NCBI RefSeq assembly: GCF_018917435.1
Contig: NZ_JAHLOQ010000020.1
Span: forward strand, 1 to 61,138
From: Intestinibacter bartlettii
GTDB lineage: Bacteria; Bacillota; Clostridia; Peptostreptococcales; Peptostreptococcaceae
Direction of reading: 5' to 3'
DNA length: 61,138 nucleotides
A program made the position numbers and the translations under genes. The notes beneath the pieces are model-generated. The model searched no databases. It worked only from the letters and a program-made list of their open reading frames with translations, and was not told the DNA's origin. Shown here piece after piece: positions 8,304 through 16,993 of this stretch (positions are counted from its first letter, which is position 1; every line of letters begins with the position of its first letter).

Positions 8304-9154
8304 TACTCATTCACCGCCTTTTTCTTATAACTTGAATGTTTAGGATTAAATGCATCTTGTAGACAATCTCCAAAGAAGTTGAATACTGCTACAACTATTA
8401 ATATAGCTATACCTGGTACCATCATTTGGCTTGGATGTAGCATAAGTACAGTTTTTGCCTCATTTAACATCATACCCCACTCAGCAGTAGGTGGTTGAAC
8501 TCCAAGTCCCAGAAATGACATTGCTGATATATTAAGGATTATTCCACCCATATCTAATGTAGCAAGAACAGCAATTTCACCTAATGTAGATGGCAGAATA
8601 TGTTTCGTTATAATATGCCAATTACTACAACCTGCAACTTTTGAAAATCTTATATAGTTTTTATCATTATATTGTATAACTATAGATCTTATCATACGAG
8701 TATACCATGCCCATTTTGCTATGATTGTAGCTATAACAAGGTTTTTCATTCCGATTCCCAAAACCCCAATTATAGAAAGAATCATAACTTCACTTGGGAA
8801 AGATAGCATTATATCGCAAATTCTCATTATAACTTCATCTACCCAACCTCTAAAAAATCCAGCTAAAATTCCTAATACACTACCTATAAATATAGTAATT
8901 GCCATTGTATATAATGATACAAAAATAGTTGCCCTAGCCCCATACATCATTCTTGATAAAAGGCATCTTCCTAATTGATCTGTGCCTAAAGGATATTCTA
9001 CCGACATAGCTGCAAATTTATTAGTTACATCTATTTCAGCAGGATCATGTGGTGCTAAAACGGGTGCTCCTATAGCAACTATAATTACTGCTGCTATCAC
9101 TATCATACAAAATACTGCTATTTTATCTGAAAATAATCTTTTTAATACTGACAT
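8303..9154 (-). CDS. nikC: Nickel/peptide ABC transporter permease (NikC/DppC-like)
   Basis: 283 residues with an N-terminal anchor helix and about five more membrane segments. The EAA-type cytoplasmic loop (SKVAGCSNWHIITKHILP) contacts the ATPase, and the family hallmark 'SFLGLGVQPPTAEWGMML' lies near the end. Both place it with DppC/NikC inner-membrane permeases. AAAGGAG precedes ATG 9154. It sits 4 bp after the NikB-like gene and forms the translocation pore with it. Confidence 0.8.
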   Translation of the reverse strand: MSVLKRLFSDKIAVFCMIVIAAVIIVAIGAPVLAPHDPAEIDVTNKFAAMSVEYPLGTDQLGRCLLSRMMYGARATIFVSLYTMAITIFIGSVLGILAGFFRGWVDEVIMRICDIMLSFPSEVMILSIIGVLGIGMKNLVIATIIAKWAWYTRMIRSIVIQYNDKNYIRFSKVAGCSNWHIITKHILPSTLGEIAVLATLDMGGIILNISAMSFLGLGVQPPTAEWGMMLNEAKTVLMLHPSQMMVPGIAILIVVAVFNFFGDCLQDAFNPKHSSYKKKAVNE

Positions 9155-9158
9155 ATCT

Positions 9159-10085
9159 TTACTCCTTTCTCATTCTTGGGTCAATAGCTACAGAGAAAAT
9201 ATCTACTAATAAATTGCATATTACAAATAATACAGCCATTAAAAGGATATATGCTTGTATTACTGGAAAATCTCGGTTAAATATTGCATCTACACATACT
9301 CTTCCTACTCCAGGCCAAGCAAAGATATTTTCCACTATTACAGTACCTGCTATAAGCTTTGGAATAGACATCCCTAAAGCTGTTAAAGATGATTGTAAAG
9401 AGTTTTTAAATATATGTTTTATTATAGTTGTTTCTTTAAGCCCTCTTATCCTAGCATAATAAACATAATTCTCATGCTTATTTTGAACCATATTATTTCT
9501 TATAAGTCTTACATAAGTTGAAATATAAGCAAGTGCAAGGGTTATTGAAGGTAGTACTATTGAACTAGGTGTCTCCATCCCACTTGTTGGGAACATATTT
9601 AGTTTTACTGAAAAAATCCAGATTAGTAAAAGGCCTACCCAAAAGCTAGGCATAGCAGTTCCTACAAATACTAATGCTCTAGTAATTTTGTCTCCAAATG
9701 TATTTTCATATACAGCACATAGAATTCCAACTACTATACTAAAAACTATTGTTATTATTAATGCTACAATAGCCAATTTTATTGTATTAGGTAAAGCTCT
9801 ACCTATTAAAGTTGCAACTGGTTTATTATTTACATAGCTATTCCCAAAATCCCCTTGTAAACTATCTTTTAACCATGTTACATATCTTTCTACATATGGC
9901 TTATTAATCCCAAGTTGCTCTTCCATAGATTTTACTGCTTCTTCAGTTGGAACAATTTCATTGACACGAAGTGCAACTTCGGCGGGATTACTAGGACTTA
10001 AACTTATAAGAGCAAATGATAAAAATGAAATTCCTATTAATATTGGAATCATTGTAGCTAATCTTTTTAAGATATAATCTCTCAT
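9159..10085 (-). CDS. nikB: Nickel/peptide ABC transporter permease (NikB/DppB-like)
   Basis: 308 residues: first membrane helix, a large extracytoplasmic loop (about 30-95), five further helices, the EAA loop (YARIRGLKETTIIKHIFKNS) and the VENIFAWPGVGR motif that marks DppB/NikB permeases. The protein ends in DPRMRKE. It is separated from the binding-protein gene by about 220 bp that contain a stem-loop and two dyads, so its expression may be set apart from nikA. Confidence 0.8.
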   Translation of the reverse strand: MRDYILKRLATMIPILIGISFLSFALISLSPSNPAEVALRVNEIVPTEEAVKSMEEQLGINKPYVERYVTWLKDSLQGDFGNSYVNNKPVATLIGRALPNTIKLAIVALIITIVFSIVVGILCAVYENTFGDKITRALVFVGTAMPSFWVGLLLIWIFSVKLNMFPTSGMETPSSIVLPSITLALAYISTYVRLIRNNMVQNKHENYVYYARIRGLKETTIIKHIFKNSLQSSLTALGMSIPKLIAGTVIVENIFAWPGVGRVCVDAIFNRDFPVIQAYILLMAVLFVICNLLVDIFSVAIDPRMRKE

Positions 10086-10126
10086 AATATTTCCTTTCTA
10101 TAATATATCTAATTTTTCTAGTTAAT

Positions 10127-10171
10127 AAAGAAATCTTTATTCTAAAGCCCTTTAAAGATGTAGATTTCTTT
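10127..10171. repeat. Inverted repeat in the nikA-nikB intergenic region
   Basis: AAAGAAATCT (10127-10136) is matched by AGATTTCTTT (10162-10171), a 10-bp perfect dyad around a 25-base centre, 42 bp before the nikB start. It could fold in the mRNA or be an operator; nothing in it identifies a known regulator. Confidence 0.4.
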
Positions 10172-10174
10172 GAA

Positions 10175-10235
10175 ATGCATTAACGGAAATTATATTTATC
10201 CATACTTTAAAGCTTGATTATAATTTCCTATGCAT
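10175..10235. promoter_or_regulatory. Long dyad with ATGCAT arms between nikA and nikB
   Basis: Left arm ATGCAT-taac-GGAAATTATA (10175-10194), right arm TATAATTTCC-t-ATGCAT (10219-10235): 16 paired bases around a 24-base centre. A dyad upstream of nikA (11962-11993) also has ATGCAT-containing arms. The shared core suggests a common operator or RNA fold for both parts of the operon. This is inference from symmetry alone. Confidence 0.4.
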
Positions 10236-10243
10236 TATAAATA

Positions 10244-10266
10244 GAAGGGATTGTAAAAATCCCTTC
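10244..10266 (-). terminator. Stem-loop after nikA (partial terminator)
   Basis: GAAGGGATT (10244-10252) with AATCCCTTC (10259-10266), a compact hairpin about 38 bp past the nikA stop on the minus strand. The tail on the minus strand is only moderately T-rich. Such hairpins after binding-protein genes protect the upstream message or reduce read-through into permease genes. Confidence 0.55.
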
Positions 10267-10304
10267 CTCATTACCATTTAATTATGCTATTATTTTTTCT
10301 AGTC

Positions 10305-11903
10305 TTATTCAAAATACATTTTTTCAAATGGTATTTCATATTGAGATGGATTAAATGTTACACCTTTTAAAGCTTTTGTATGAACTGCTTTTGTTCTTGA
10401 ATAACTTATTGGTATATAAACTGCCTCATCATGTATATATGTAAGTATTTCTTTATACATTTCTGCACGTTTTTCTTCACTTGGTTCTATCATTAAGTCT
10501 GTTATAGTTTGGTCAACCCATTCTTTCTTTTCCATACCTACTTGAGCTTGATAGTCACCATGTGCTGGTATTCTCCAAGAAGATAAGTAAGATTGTGGAT
10601 CATATGGTGTACCCCAAGATAAAGAGTATTGTAAATCGAAGTCACCACTTTTTTGTCTATCTAAGAATGATTGTTTTTCCTCACCAACTATATTAAGTTT
10701 TACACCTATTGCTTTTAAATCAGATTGCATATATTCACTGATTGTTCCTTCTTGAGAGTTATCTGAGTTATAGTATATAGTTATCTCAAATTTCTTACCG
10801 TCTTTATATCTATATCCATCATCTCCCATTTTCCATCCAGCTTTATCTAATAATTCACCAGCTTTATCTGGGTCATAAGAACGAACTTCTAAGTCTATGT
10901 CACAATATGGAACTGATTTTGCCATTAATGTGTCTGCAACTTCTTCTGTACCGTTTAATACTCCATCAACTATAGCTTGTTTATTTATAGCATATTGTAA
11001 AGCTTGTCTTACTTGTTTATCTCCTGTTATATCTTGGTGAGCATTTAATAATATAGCTCTTGATGCAACAGGATCACTCATATCAGTTACATATTTTCCT
11101 TCAGATTCTAATTTTTTGTATGAATCCATATCTATTTGGTCCCCATCAGCTCCGTATAATAAATCAACTTCACCTTTTTCAAGTGCCATTAATATTGTTT
11201 GGGCATCCGGCATAACTTTCCATTTTACTGATTTTACTTTTGGTTTTTCTCCCCAATAATCTTCATTAGTATCGAATATTGCATATTCATCTTCTTTATG
11301 TTCAGATAATACATATGGACCTGTTCCTGCATATCCATTTACACCATTTTTAGTTTCACCATCTATAAAGCATTTAGGTGATATCATTCTGAAAGGACGA
11401 ACTAAAGCTAGTTCTGTTAATGTTGGATAATAAGCATGTTTTAATACTAATTTAAAAGTAAATTCATCTACAACAACATTTTCTTCTATTTCATTCACCA
11501 TATCTAACCAAGAGTGTCTTTCTATATTAGATACGATAGCATCCATGTTTAATTTTACAGCTTCCGCATTAAAAGGTTCCCCATCTGTAAATTTAACATC
11601 TTTTCTTAAGTGGAAAGTATACTCTGTTCCATCATCTGATATTTCCCAACTTTCAGCTAAGCATGGTTCTATTCCTTTTTCTGTTTCTTTTACCAAAGAT
11701 TCAAATACCATGTTTTGTGCTGACATTTCTCCCCCATAAAGATGTGGATTTATATCCCTAATGTCTTTTGTACAGGCGTACACTATTTGATCTTTGTCTG
11801 CAGTGCCTGAGCCTCCACTACTACTACTGCATCCTACTGCTGATGCACATATAAGTACACTCAGCGACACAGCTAAAACTTTTTTTAACTTTTTTAGTTT
11901 CAT
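10305..11903 (-). CDS. nikA: Nickel ABC transporter substrate-binding lipoprotein (NikA-like)
   Basis: 532 residues. Lipoprotein signal peptide with lipobox SAVGCSSSS (Cys25), then a Ser/Gly linker and a family-5 solute-binding fold. Many blocks match what I recall of E. coli NikA: RPFRMISPKCF, GYAGTGPYV, DYWGEKP, KVMPDAQTILMALEKGEVDLLYG, VADTLMAKSVPY, LSWGTPYDPQSYLSSWRIPA and HDEAVYIPISY. His448 in IPAHGDYQAQ falls where NikA has its nickel-contacting His416 (numbering from memory). Nickel, perhaps as a chelate, is therefore the likely ligand, though CntA-like opine-metal binders are close relatives. GGGAGG lies upstream of ATG 11903, and a large dyad lies further upstream. Confidence 0.75.
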   Translation of the reverse strand: MKLKKLKKVLAVSLSVLICASAVGCSSSSGGSGTADKDQIVYACTKDIRDINPHLYGGEMSAQNMVFESLVKETEKGIEPCLAESWEISDDGTEYTFHLRKDVKFTDGEPFNAEAVKLNMDAIVSNIERHSWLDMVNEIEENVVVDEFTFKLVLKHAYYPTLTELALVRPFRMISPKCFIDGETKNGVNGYAGTGPYVLSEHKEDEYAIFDTNEDYWGEKPKVKSVKWKVMPDAQTILMALEKGEVDLLYGADGDQIDMDSYKKLESEGKYVTDMSDPVASRAILLNAHQDITGDKQVRQALQYAINKQAIVDGVLNGTEEVADTLMAKSVPYCDIDLEVRSYDPDKAGELLDKAGWKMGDDGYRYKDGKKFEITIYYNSDNSQEGTISEYMQSDLKAIGVKLNIVGEEKQSFLDRQKSGDFDLQYSLSWGTPYDPQSYLSSWRIPAHGDYQAQVGMEKKEWVDQTITDLMIEPSEEKRAEMYKEILTYIHDEAVYIPISYSRTKAVHTKALKGVTFNPSQYEIPFEKMYFE

Positions 11904-11937
11904 TAAATTTTATCCTCCCTTTTTATTTATACAAAAA

Positions 11938-12017
11938 AAAATTATGAAAATCTGCATAACATATGATGCATAAATATAAATTAATGCATCATAGCATTGC
12001 AAAATTTTCATAATTTT
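11938..12017. promoter_or_regulatory. 80-bp imperfect palindrome upstream of nikA
   Basis: Outer arms AAAATTATGAAAAT (11938-11951) and ATTTTCATAATTTT (12004-12017) are perfect complements. Inner arms TATGATGCAT (11962-11971) and ATGCATCATA (11984-11993) are perfect complements around a 12-base AT spacer. The stretches between the arms pair only partly. It begins 35 bp before the nikA start. TATGA...TCATA half-sites recall NikR operators (GTATGA-N16-TCATAC), but the spacing here is 22, so this is not a standard NikR site. It may be a metal-responsive operator or a 5'-UTR structure. Confidence 0.5.
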
Positions 12018-12179
12018 GTTCTCAGTTAAAATATCTAATTGTTAATATAATTCTATATCTAGAATATCAAAATAAATTTACATTTTCAATATTTTTTACA
12101 TATTTTGTAAATAATTTTGTATTCCTTATTAAATTCTACATACTAGTTTATTTTTTATTATATTAATTAAGATATTTTA

Positions 12180-13535
12180 CTATATAGTTTCAACTATTTG
12201 ATTAGTCGTTTTTTTTATCCAGCTACTTTTATAATAATAAGCAGTCATTGCTATATTTGTAAGTATCCATGTTAGTGGATAACTTGCATAAACTATTCTT
12301 ACATCTTTTACAATTCCCATCATAACAACAAGCCAACCTACTCTAAATCCACACATACAAACTAGACCTATTATCATTGGCACAAAAGTTTTTCCTGCAC
12401 CTCTAAGCACTCCTGATAATATTTGGTTCATAGCATAAATAAAGTAAAGTGGTACTATAAACATTATAAATTGTGAACCGTATTTCACTACTTCTGAGTC
12501 AGTTGTAAATACATGAAGTATTGGAGTTTTGAATATCATAATCAATCCACCAATTAATACTGTCATCCCTACACACATTCTCATACTTAAAGATTTACCT
12601 TTTTTAACTCTGTCAACATTTCTAGCCCCGATATTTTGACCAATAAAGTTACTTGCTGCCATAGCAAGGGCTTCTATAGGCATATAAATAAATCCTTCTA
12701 CTTTGTAATATACAGTAAGCGCTGCCATTACATCTAATCCAAATAAGTTTACTTTTGATTGTACTATTATATTTGAAAAACATACTAATACAGATTGTAA
12801 ACCTGTTGGTATACCTATTACTAAAATACGTTTTAATATTTCTTTATCTATTTTTATCTTACTTAAGTGAAGTTTATAAACTTCATTTGTAGTTACTAAT
12901 TTTATCATTATTAAAACTGCAGATAATGTTTGTGATAATGTTGTTGCAAGAGCAGCTCCCATTACTCCCATGTTGAATACTATTATAAATACTAAGTCTA
13001 GAATTATATTTAAAATTCCAGCAGCTCCTAAATAGTAAAGTGGTGTCTTACTGTCTCCCATAGCTCTAAGTATTCCTGTTCCCATATTATAAATCATCAT
13101 AGGAATCATACTTAAGAAATAAACTCTAATATATGTAACTGCATATCCTATTACATCATCAGGAGTATTTATCATTTTTAAGATAGTTTCTGCACTTAAT
13201 AGACCAACTATCATTAATACTATCCCTGATATAAAACTAAGCCCCATTGTTGTATGTACTGTTTTAAATACTTTTTCTTCGTCATTTTCCCCAAAACATT
13301 GTGACAAAACTATACTAGATCCGTTCGATAAACCTATAAAGAAATAAATCATAAAAACCACTACTAAGTTGCATGTCCCAACAGCTGCTAAAGCATTAGC
13401 ACCTACAAACCTTCCAACAATAGCCGTGTCTACTGTATTGTATAATTGTTGAAATAAGTTTGAAATTAAAATTGGAATTGAAAATAATATAAGTTGCTTT
13501 GATATACTTCCTTCAGTCATTTGTGTTACTGCCAT
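12180..13535 (-). CDS. MATE-family efflux transporter
   Basis: 451 residues with twelve predicted membrane helices in two related halves (start of half one: ISKQLILFSIPILISNLFQQ; start of half two near EILKRILVIGIPTGLQSVLV). The motifs LYNTVDTAIVGRFVGANALAAVG and AASNFIGQNIGARN are typical of the NorM/DinF-MepA branch. These proteins export cationic drugs or dyes in exchange for Na+ or H+. ATG 13535 is preceded by AGGAGAGA. It stands alone on the minus strand, with a dyad 80-100 bp upstream that could be an operator. The natural substrate cannot be read from the sequence. Confidence 0.85.
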   Translation of the reverse strand: MAVTQMTEGSISKQLILFSIPILISNLFQQLYNTVDTAIVGRFVGANALAAVGTCNLVVVFMIYFFIGLSNGSSIVLSQCFGENDEEKVFKTVHTTMGLSFISGIVLMIVGLLSAETILKMINTPDDVIGYAVTYIRVYFLSMIPMMIYNMGTGILRAMGDSKTPLYYLGAAGILNIILDLVFIIVFNMGVMGAALATTLSQTLSAVLIMIKLVTTNEVYKLHLSKIKIDKEILKRILVIGIPTGLQSVLVCFSNIIVQSKVNLFGLDVMAALTVYYKVEGFIYMPIEALAMAASNFIGQNIGARNVDRVKKGKSLSMRMCVGMTVLIGGLIMIFKTPILHVFTTDSEVVKYGSQFIMFIVPLYFIYAMNQILSGVLRGAGKTFVPMIIGLVCMCGFRVGWLVVMMGIVKDVRIVYASYPLTWILTNIAMTAYYYKSSWIKKTTNQIVETI

Positions 13536-13614
13536 ATCTCTCCTCCTTTTTATATCCCTATAAGTATATTTATATTTAATTAATATTTAGTATCAGTATA
13601 TAACAAATCTCATT

Positions 13615-13634
13615 ATATGAATGATTGTTCATAT
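13615..13634. promoter_or_regulatory. Possible operator dyad upstream of the MATE gene
   Basis: ATATGAA (13615-13621) and TTCATAT (13628-13634) around six bases. The TGAA-N6-TTCA form resembles operators of TetR/MarR-type regulators of efflux genes. There is no regulator gene next to it, so the link is only by position, about 80 bp upstream of the MATE start. Confidence 0.3.
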
Positions 13635-13685
13635 ATTATTTTACAATATAATTTTAAATTATAATATTCCATTTTGTTATTACCA

Positions 13686-14663
13686 TTAATCAATTATTTC
13701 AACATGCTTTAAATCACCAAATGCACCTATGTCTCCGCCTTTTTTTATTCTTAATCCAATATGATTATACATTACCCTACAGTCACTTACTGCTCTATAT
13801 TCTTCTAGAACATTTCCAAAGAAATCTTTAACACAACCTATTAAAGCTCCTTTTTTTAGCATCATTCCTGGCTCTATATCTGTATACCAAAGTCCTGCAT
13901 AATTTGAAGTCATATATTCTACTTTTCTCCAAATAAATTTCACTTCTGGTGAATTTTTTTCGTTTTTATCTAATACTTTGAAATAATCTAAAATTAGATA
14001 CACATCTTCAATATATGCTTCATAGTCTTTTCTATCGCATCTATTAAGTCCTCCTCTTTCAAGCAAAATAGCTGGAACACCTTTTGTTGTCGCATAACTA
14101 TAAAATCCACTTTTGGCCTTAGATGCAATTAAGTTATTTATAGTTGTAATTTTTGCGACTTCTAATGAAACTTTATTTACTTCTTCACTTCCTGTAGAAG
14201 GGAAGAAAATACATGTTGATAAAAGTTGTTCACCTTGTCCACTATGTAAATCTACTATGAAATCCGCTTTATTAATTATATTTTCCTCAAGAAATGCTGC
14301 TAGCCTCTTGCTAAGTGTTCCATTTTTATCTCCAGGAAAAACATCATTCATATTTCCGCCATCTTCCGGAACAAATCTTTCATGTTTCGCAAAAAAACCA
14401 CTCGTATTTATACAATGTAAAATTATTATACGACCATTTACTTTTAGAGGATCTATTTTCTCTGAAAGAATACTGCAAGCAGCAACTCCTGGATATTCCC
14501 CCGAATGAATACCTGCACTTATAACAATAGTTTTTCCCTCATTAATACCATTAATCAGAGTAACTGGTATATCATAATTTTCATCATATGGATGAGCTAT
14601 AAATTGTAATTTTTCTCCTACACCCACCTTGTTTCCTAATAAATTCCATTCCCTATTTTTCAT
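13686..14663 (-). CDS. Succinylglutamate desuccinylase/aspartoacylase-family hydrolase (M14-like)
   Basis: 325 residues. Zinc-site motif ISAGIHSGEYPG (H-x2-E), later ligand in VDLHSGQGEQ, and an ILLERGG block near the catalytic Glu region define the AstE/AspA branch of the M14 carboxypeptidase fold. The C-terminal ~90 residues form the beta-barrel-like domain of this family (MMLKKGALIGCVKDFFGNVL). Enzymes of this group remove acyl or amino-acid groups through an amide bond; the substrate is not evident. ATG 14663 follows AAGAGGAGG. It is flanked by the MATE gene and a decayed ABC ATPase, neither giving a pathway. Confidence 0.75.
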   Translation of the reverse strand: MKNREWNLLGNKVGVGEKLQFIAHPYDENYDIPVTLINGINEGKTIVISAGIHSGEYPGVAACSILSEKIDPLKVNGRIIILHCINTSGFFAKHERFVPEDGGNMNDVFPGDKNGTLSKRLAAFLEENIINKADFIVDLHSGQGEQLLSTCIFFPSTGSEEVNKVSLEVAKITTINNLIASKAKSGFYSYATTKGVPAILLERGGLNRCDRKDYEAYIEDVYLILDYFKVLDKNEKNSPEVKFIWRKVEYMTSNYAGLWYTDIEPGMMLKKGALIGCVKDFFGNVLEEYRAVSDCRVMYNHIGLRIKKGGDIGAFGDLKHVEIID

Positions 14664-14846
14664 TAATTAAACCTCCTCTTAAATTTAAATAAAAAATAAA
14701 TATTATAATCGTCACCTTATTTTTCTACTATTAATTTTATTATTAATATTTTTTAAAATGGATTTTAACAATTATTCTGTTAATTACATAAAAATACTAT
14801 TTTAAGCATGAGTGTAATAAAAGCCTAAAATAGTATCTTTGTATAA

Positions 14847-15002
14847 TTAATCTATATTAAATTTTCTTTTTTGACAAGATAATGGCAATTCCAAATCGCA
14901 ATCCTCCATTAACTCTTTATCTAGTAATATATTTTTAGTATCCCCATCGGCAACTATTTGCCCATTTTTCAAAACGATAGTTCTCTCACAAATATCTTTT
15001 AT
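14847..15002 (-). pseudogene. Remnant of an ECF/cobalt-type ABC ATPase (CbiO/EcfA C-terminus)
   Basis: Reading the minus strand, 51 codons give an ABC ATPase tail: DICERTIVLKNGQIVADGDT, then KNILLDKELMEDCDLELPLS, ending in TAA at 14849-14847. The ICERTIVL-GQIVADG pattern is that of CbiO/EcfA energy-coupling ATPases just after the switch histidine. An in-frame stop (15005-15003) blocks the frame upstream, and no Walker A, signature or Walker B is found, so about four fifths of the gene is gone. No usable start codon with a ribosome site remains. The partner ECF genes are not in the window. Confidence 0.7.
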
Positions 15003-15056
15003 TTATGGTAATTTAATAAGTATCTGAAATTCATGCAAAATAATCCCATATTTTAG

Positions 15057-15086
15057 TTGACATAGTTTGTAATCGTATAATATAAT
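15057..15086 (+). promoter_or_regulatory. Strong plus-strand promoter in an intergenic region
   Basis: TTGACA (15057-15062), 18-base spacer, TATAAT (15081-15086); a second TATAAT overlaps at 15076-15081. It points away from the ABC-ATPase remnant and has no protein gene downstream, only a short stretch ending in a terminator. Confidence 0.6.
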
Positions 15087-15092
15087 TTAAGT

Positions 15093-15172
15093 ATAAAATT
15101 AAGTTATTGATAATAAATGTTTGAAAACATGCAAACCAAGTCAGAAGACTTTGAAGTCTCCTGGCTTTTTTT
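15093..15172 (+). ncRNA. Candidate small RNA of about 80 nt
   Basis: It would start about 7 bases after the -10 box at 15081-15086 and end in the terminator at 15138-15172. It contains a first hairpin ATGTTTgaAAACAT (15117-15130), then the terminator stem. A 21-codon frame (15117-15182, MFENMQTKSEDF...) overlaps it but has no ribosome site and runs through the terminator, so coding is doubtful. No known RNA family is recognised. Confidence 0.4.
15138..15172 (+). terminator. Terminator of the candidate small RNA
   Basis: AAGTCAGAAGACTT / AAGTCTCCTGGCTT arms (15138-15166) with two mismatches form a GC-containing stem followed by seven T on the plus strand. Confidence 0.65.
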
Positions 15173-15267
15173 ATTCTTATAACTTAATCATATTCTACTT
15201 TCCCCAAAAGATAGAATAAAAAATAACCCTGTCTTATAATTAAGATTTATTTTTGTTACTCATTTTA

Positions 15268-15291
15268 ATCACCAATAAGGTGATTTTTTTT
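15268..15291 (+). terminator. Second plus-strand terminator, no gene assigned
   Basis: ATCACC (15268-15273), five-base loop, GGTGAT (15279-15284), then a run of T on the plus strand. It follows the first terminator by about 100 bp; the sequence between has no open frame. It may be a back-up or a leftover of a lost gene. Confidence 0.5.
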
Positions 15292-15302
15292 GCCCAAAAA
15301 TA

Positions 15303-15347
15303 AAAATCCATAAAGTACAAATAAGTTATCGATACTTTATGGATTTT
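15303..15347 (-). terminator. Terminator of the leucine operon
   Basis: Perfect 15-bp stem AAAATCCATAAAGTA (15303-15317) with TACTTTATGGATTTT (15333-15347). On the minus strand it ends in a T-rich tail. It lies 60 bp past the leuB stop. Confidence 0.75.
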
Positions 15348-15409
15348 ATATTATTTTGTTTTGTCTTTAATCATATTATTTAGGTTTAAGGTATTTTATC
15401 TATAATTAA

Positions 15410-16480
15410 TTATATCTGATTTGCTATTAAATCTCCCATTTCTTTTGTTCCAACTACTTGACCAACACCGTTGTATATGTCTTTTGTTCTGTATCCAGCA
15501 TTTAGAACGTTTGTAACTGCAATTTCTATAGCTTTTGCTTCTTCTTCTAATTTGAAGCTGTATCTAAGCATCATAGCTACTGATAATATCGTAGCGATTG
15601 GGTTTACTACATTTTGTCCAGCTATGTCTGGTGCACTACCATGGATTGGTTCGTACATACCGAAGTCATCTCCTCTAACAGAAGCTGATGGTAACATTCC
15701 TATAGAACCTGTTATCATTGAGGCTTCGTCTGATATTATGTCACCAAATATGTTATTAGTTACAATAACATCAAATTGAGAAGGGTCTTTTACAAGTTGC
15801 ATAGCTGCATTATCAACATACATATATGATAATTCAACTTCTGGATAGTCTTTTGCAAGTTCATTTAAAACTTTTCTCCATAATTTAGAACTATCAAGAA
15901 CATTAGCTTTATCTACACAAGTTAATTTTTTATTTCTTATCATAGCTGTTTCAAAAGCTTTTTTACCTATTCTTCTGATTTCATTTTCATCGTATTTTTC
16001 AACGTCATATGCAAATTCAACGCCGTTTTCTACTCCTGTTTTTCTTTCACCAAAGTAGATTCCGCCTGTAAGTTCTCTAACAACTACAAAGTCTACACCT
16101 TTCTCTACTATGTCTGCTCTAAGTGGTGATGCTTCTTTTATGCTTTCATGCATTGTTGCAGGTCTTAGGTTTACGAATAATCCAAGTCCTGATCTAAGAG
16201 CTAATAGACCTTTTTCTGGTCTTTTTGAACTTTCTATATTGTCCCATTTTGGTCCACCAACTGCACCTAATAAAACTGCATCGCTAGCTTTGCATGTATC
16301 TAGTGATTCTTTTGGTAGTGGTTCACCTGTTACATCTATTGCAGCCCCACCACCTAATACATTTGTATATTCAAATTTGTGGTTATATTTTTGAGCTATT
16401 TTATCTAAAACTTTTAATCCTTCATCTACTATTTCAGGACCGACACCGTCCCCTTTTATTACTGCTATTTTAAAATCCAT
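15410..16480 (-). CDS. leuB: 3-isopropylmalate dehydrogenase
   Basis: 356 residues, normal for the family. Oxidises and decarboxylates 3-isopropylmalate to 2-oxoisocaproate with NAD+, the third step specific to leucine synthesis. Seen: GDGVGPEIV near the N-terminus, GAVGGPKWD, the substrate-binding [12 protein letters not shown], the catalytic Tyr in [11 protein letters not shown], the Lys/Asp pair in [12 protein letters not shown], and the NAD-site block [18 protein letters not shown]. Last gene of the leu operon; 23 bp follow the leuD stop, with a GGGGGA ribosome site before ATG 16480. Confidence 0.95.
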   Translation of the reverse strand: MDFKIAVIKGDGVGPEIVDEGLKVLDKIAQKYNHKFEYTNVLGGGAAIDVTGEPLPKESLDTCKASDAVLLGAVGGPKWDNIESSKRPEKGLLALRSGLGLFVNLRPATMHESIKEASPLRADIVEKGVDFVVVRELTGGIYFGERKTGVENGVEFAYDVEKYDENEIRRIGKKAFETAMIRNKKLTCVDKANVLDSSKLWRKVLNELAKDYPEVELSYMYVDNAAMQLVKDPSQFDVIVTNNIFGDIISDEASMITGSIGMLPSASVRGDDFGMYEPIHGSAPDIAGQNVVNPIATILSVAMMLRYSFKLEEEAKAIEIAVTNVLNAGYRTKDIYNGVGQVVGTKEMGDLIANQI

Positions 16481-16503
16481 CTATCATAATCCCCCTAGTT
16501 GCC

Positions 16504-16992
16504 CTATTTATTTTTTTCTATTGATTTAATTAAGCCACCATTTTGAATTATATTTTGCATAAATTCTGGGAATGGTTCTGCTTGATAAGTTTCGTTTTTA
16601 GTTATATTTTTAATTACACCTGTGTTAAAGTCGATTTCAACTTTGTCGCCTTCTTCAATACCTTTTGCAGCTTCGTCACATTCAAGTATTGGAAGTCCTA
16701 TATTTATTGCATTTCTATAGAATATTCTCGCGAAAGTTGATGCTATTACACAAGAGATTCCACTTTCTTTTATTGCTATTGGTGCATGTTCTCTTGATGA
16801 ACCGCATCCAAAGTTTTTGTTTGCTACTATTATGTCCCCTTCTTCTACTTTTTGAGCAAACTCTTTATCTATATCTTCCATACAGTGAGATGCTAATTCC
16901 TTCATATCAGGAGTATTTAAATATCTCGCTGGTATTATTACATCTGTATCTATATTATCTCCATATTTAAAAACTTTTCCACTTGCTAACAT
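16504..16992 (-). CDS. leuD: 3-isopropylmalate dehydratase small subunit
   Basis: 162 residues. With LeuC it isomerises 2-isopropylmalate to 3-isopropylmalate. The swivel-domain signature [10 protein letters not shown] and the start [13 protein letters not shown] are typical. ATG 16992 is chosen because GGAGGGG lies 8 nt upstream and the protein then starts [11 protein letters not shown] as homologues do; a longer frame upstream would overlap leuC and adds nothing conserved. The leuC stop (16996-16994) is 1 bp away, so the subunits are translationally coupled. Confidence 0.95.
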   Translation of the reverse strand: MLASGKVFKYGDNIDTDVIIPARYLNTPDMKELASHCMEDIDKEFAQKVEEGDIIVANKNFGCGSSREHAPIAIKESGISCVIASTFARIFYRNAINIGLPILECDEAAKGIEEGDKVEIDFNTGVIKNITKNETYQAEPFPEFMQNIIQNGGLIKSIEKNK

Positions 16993-16993
16993 A

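Noticed and set aside
11962-11993. NikR operator before nikA
   Set aside because: TATGA and TCATA half-sites are 22 bases apart, not the 16 of known NikR sites, and no nikR gene is nearby; kept as an unassigned dyad.
15117-15182. 21-codon frame MFENMQTKSEDF...
   Set aside because: No ribosome site and it passes through a terminator; kept only as a note to the candidate small RNA.
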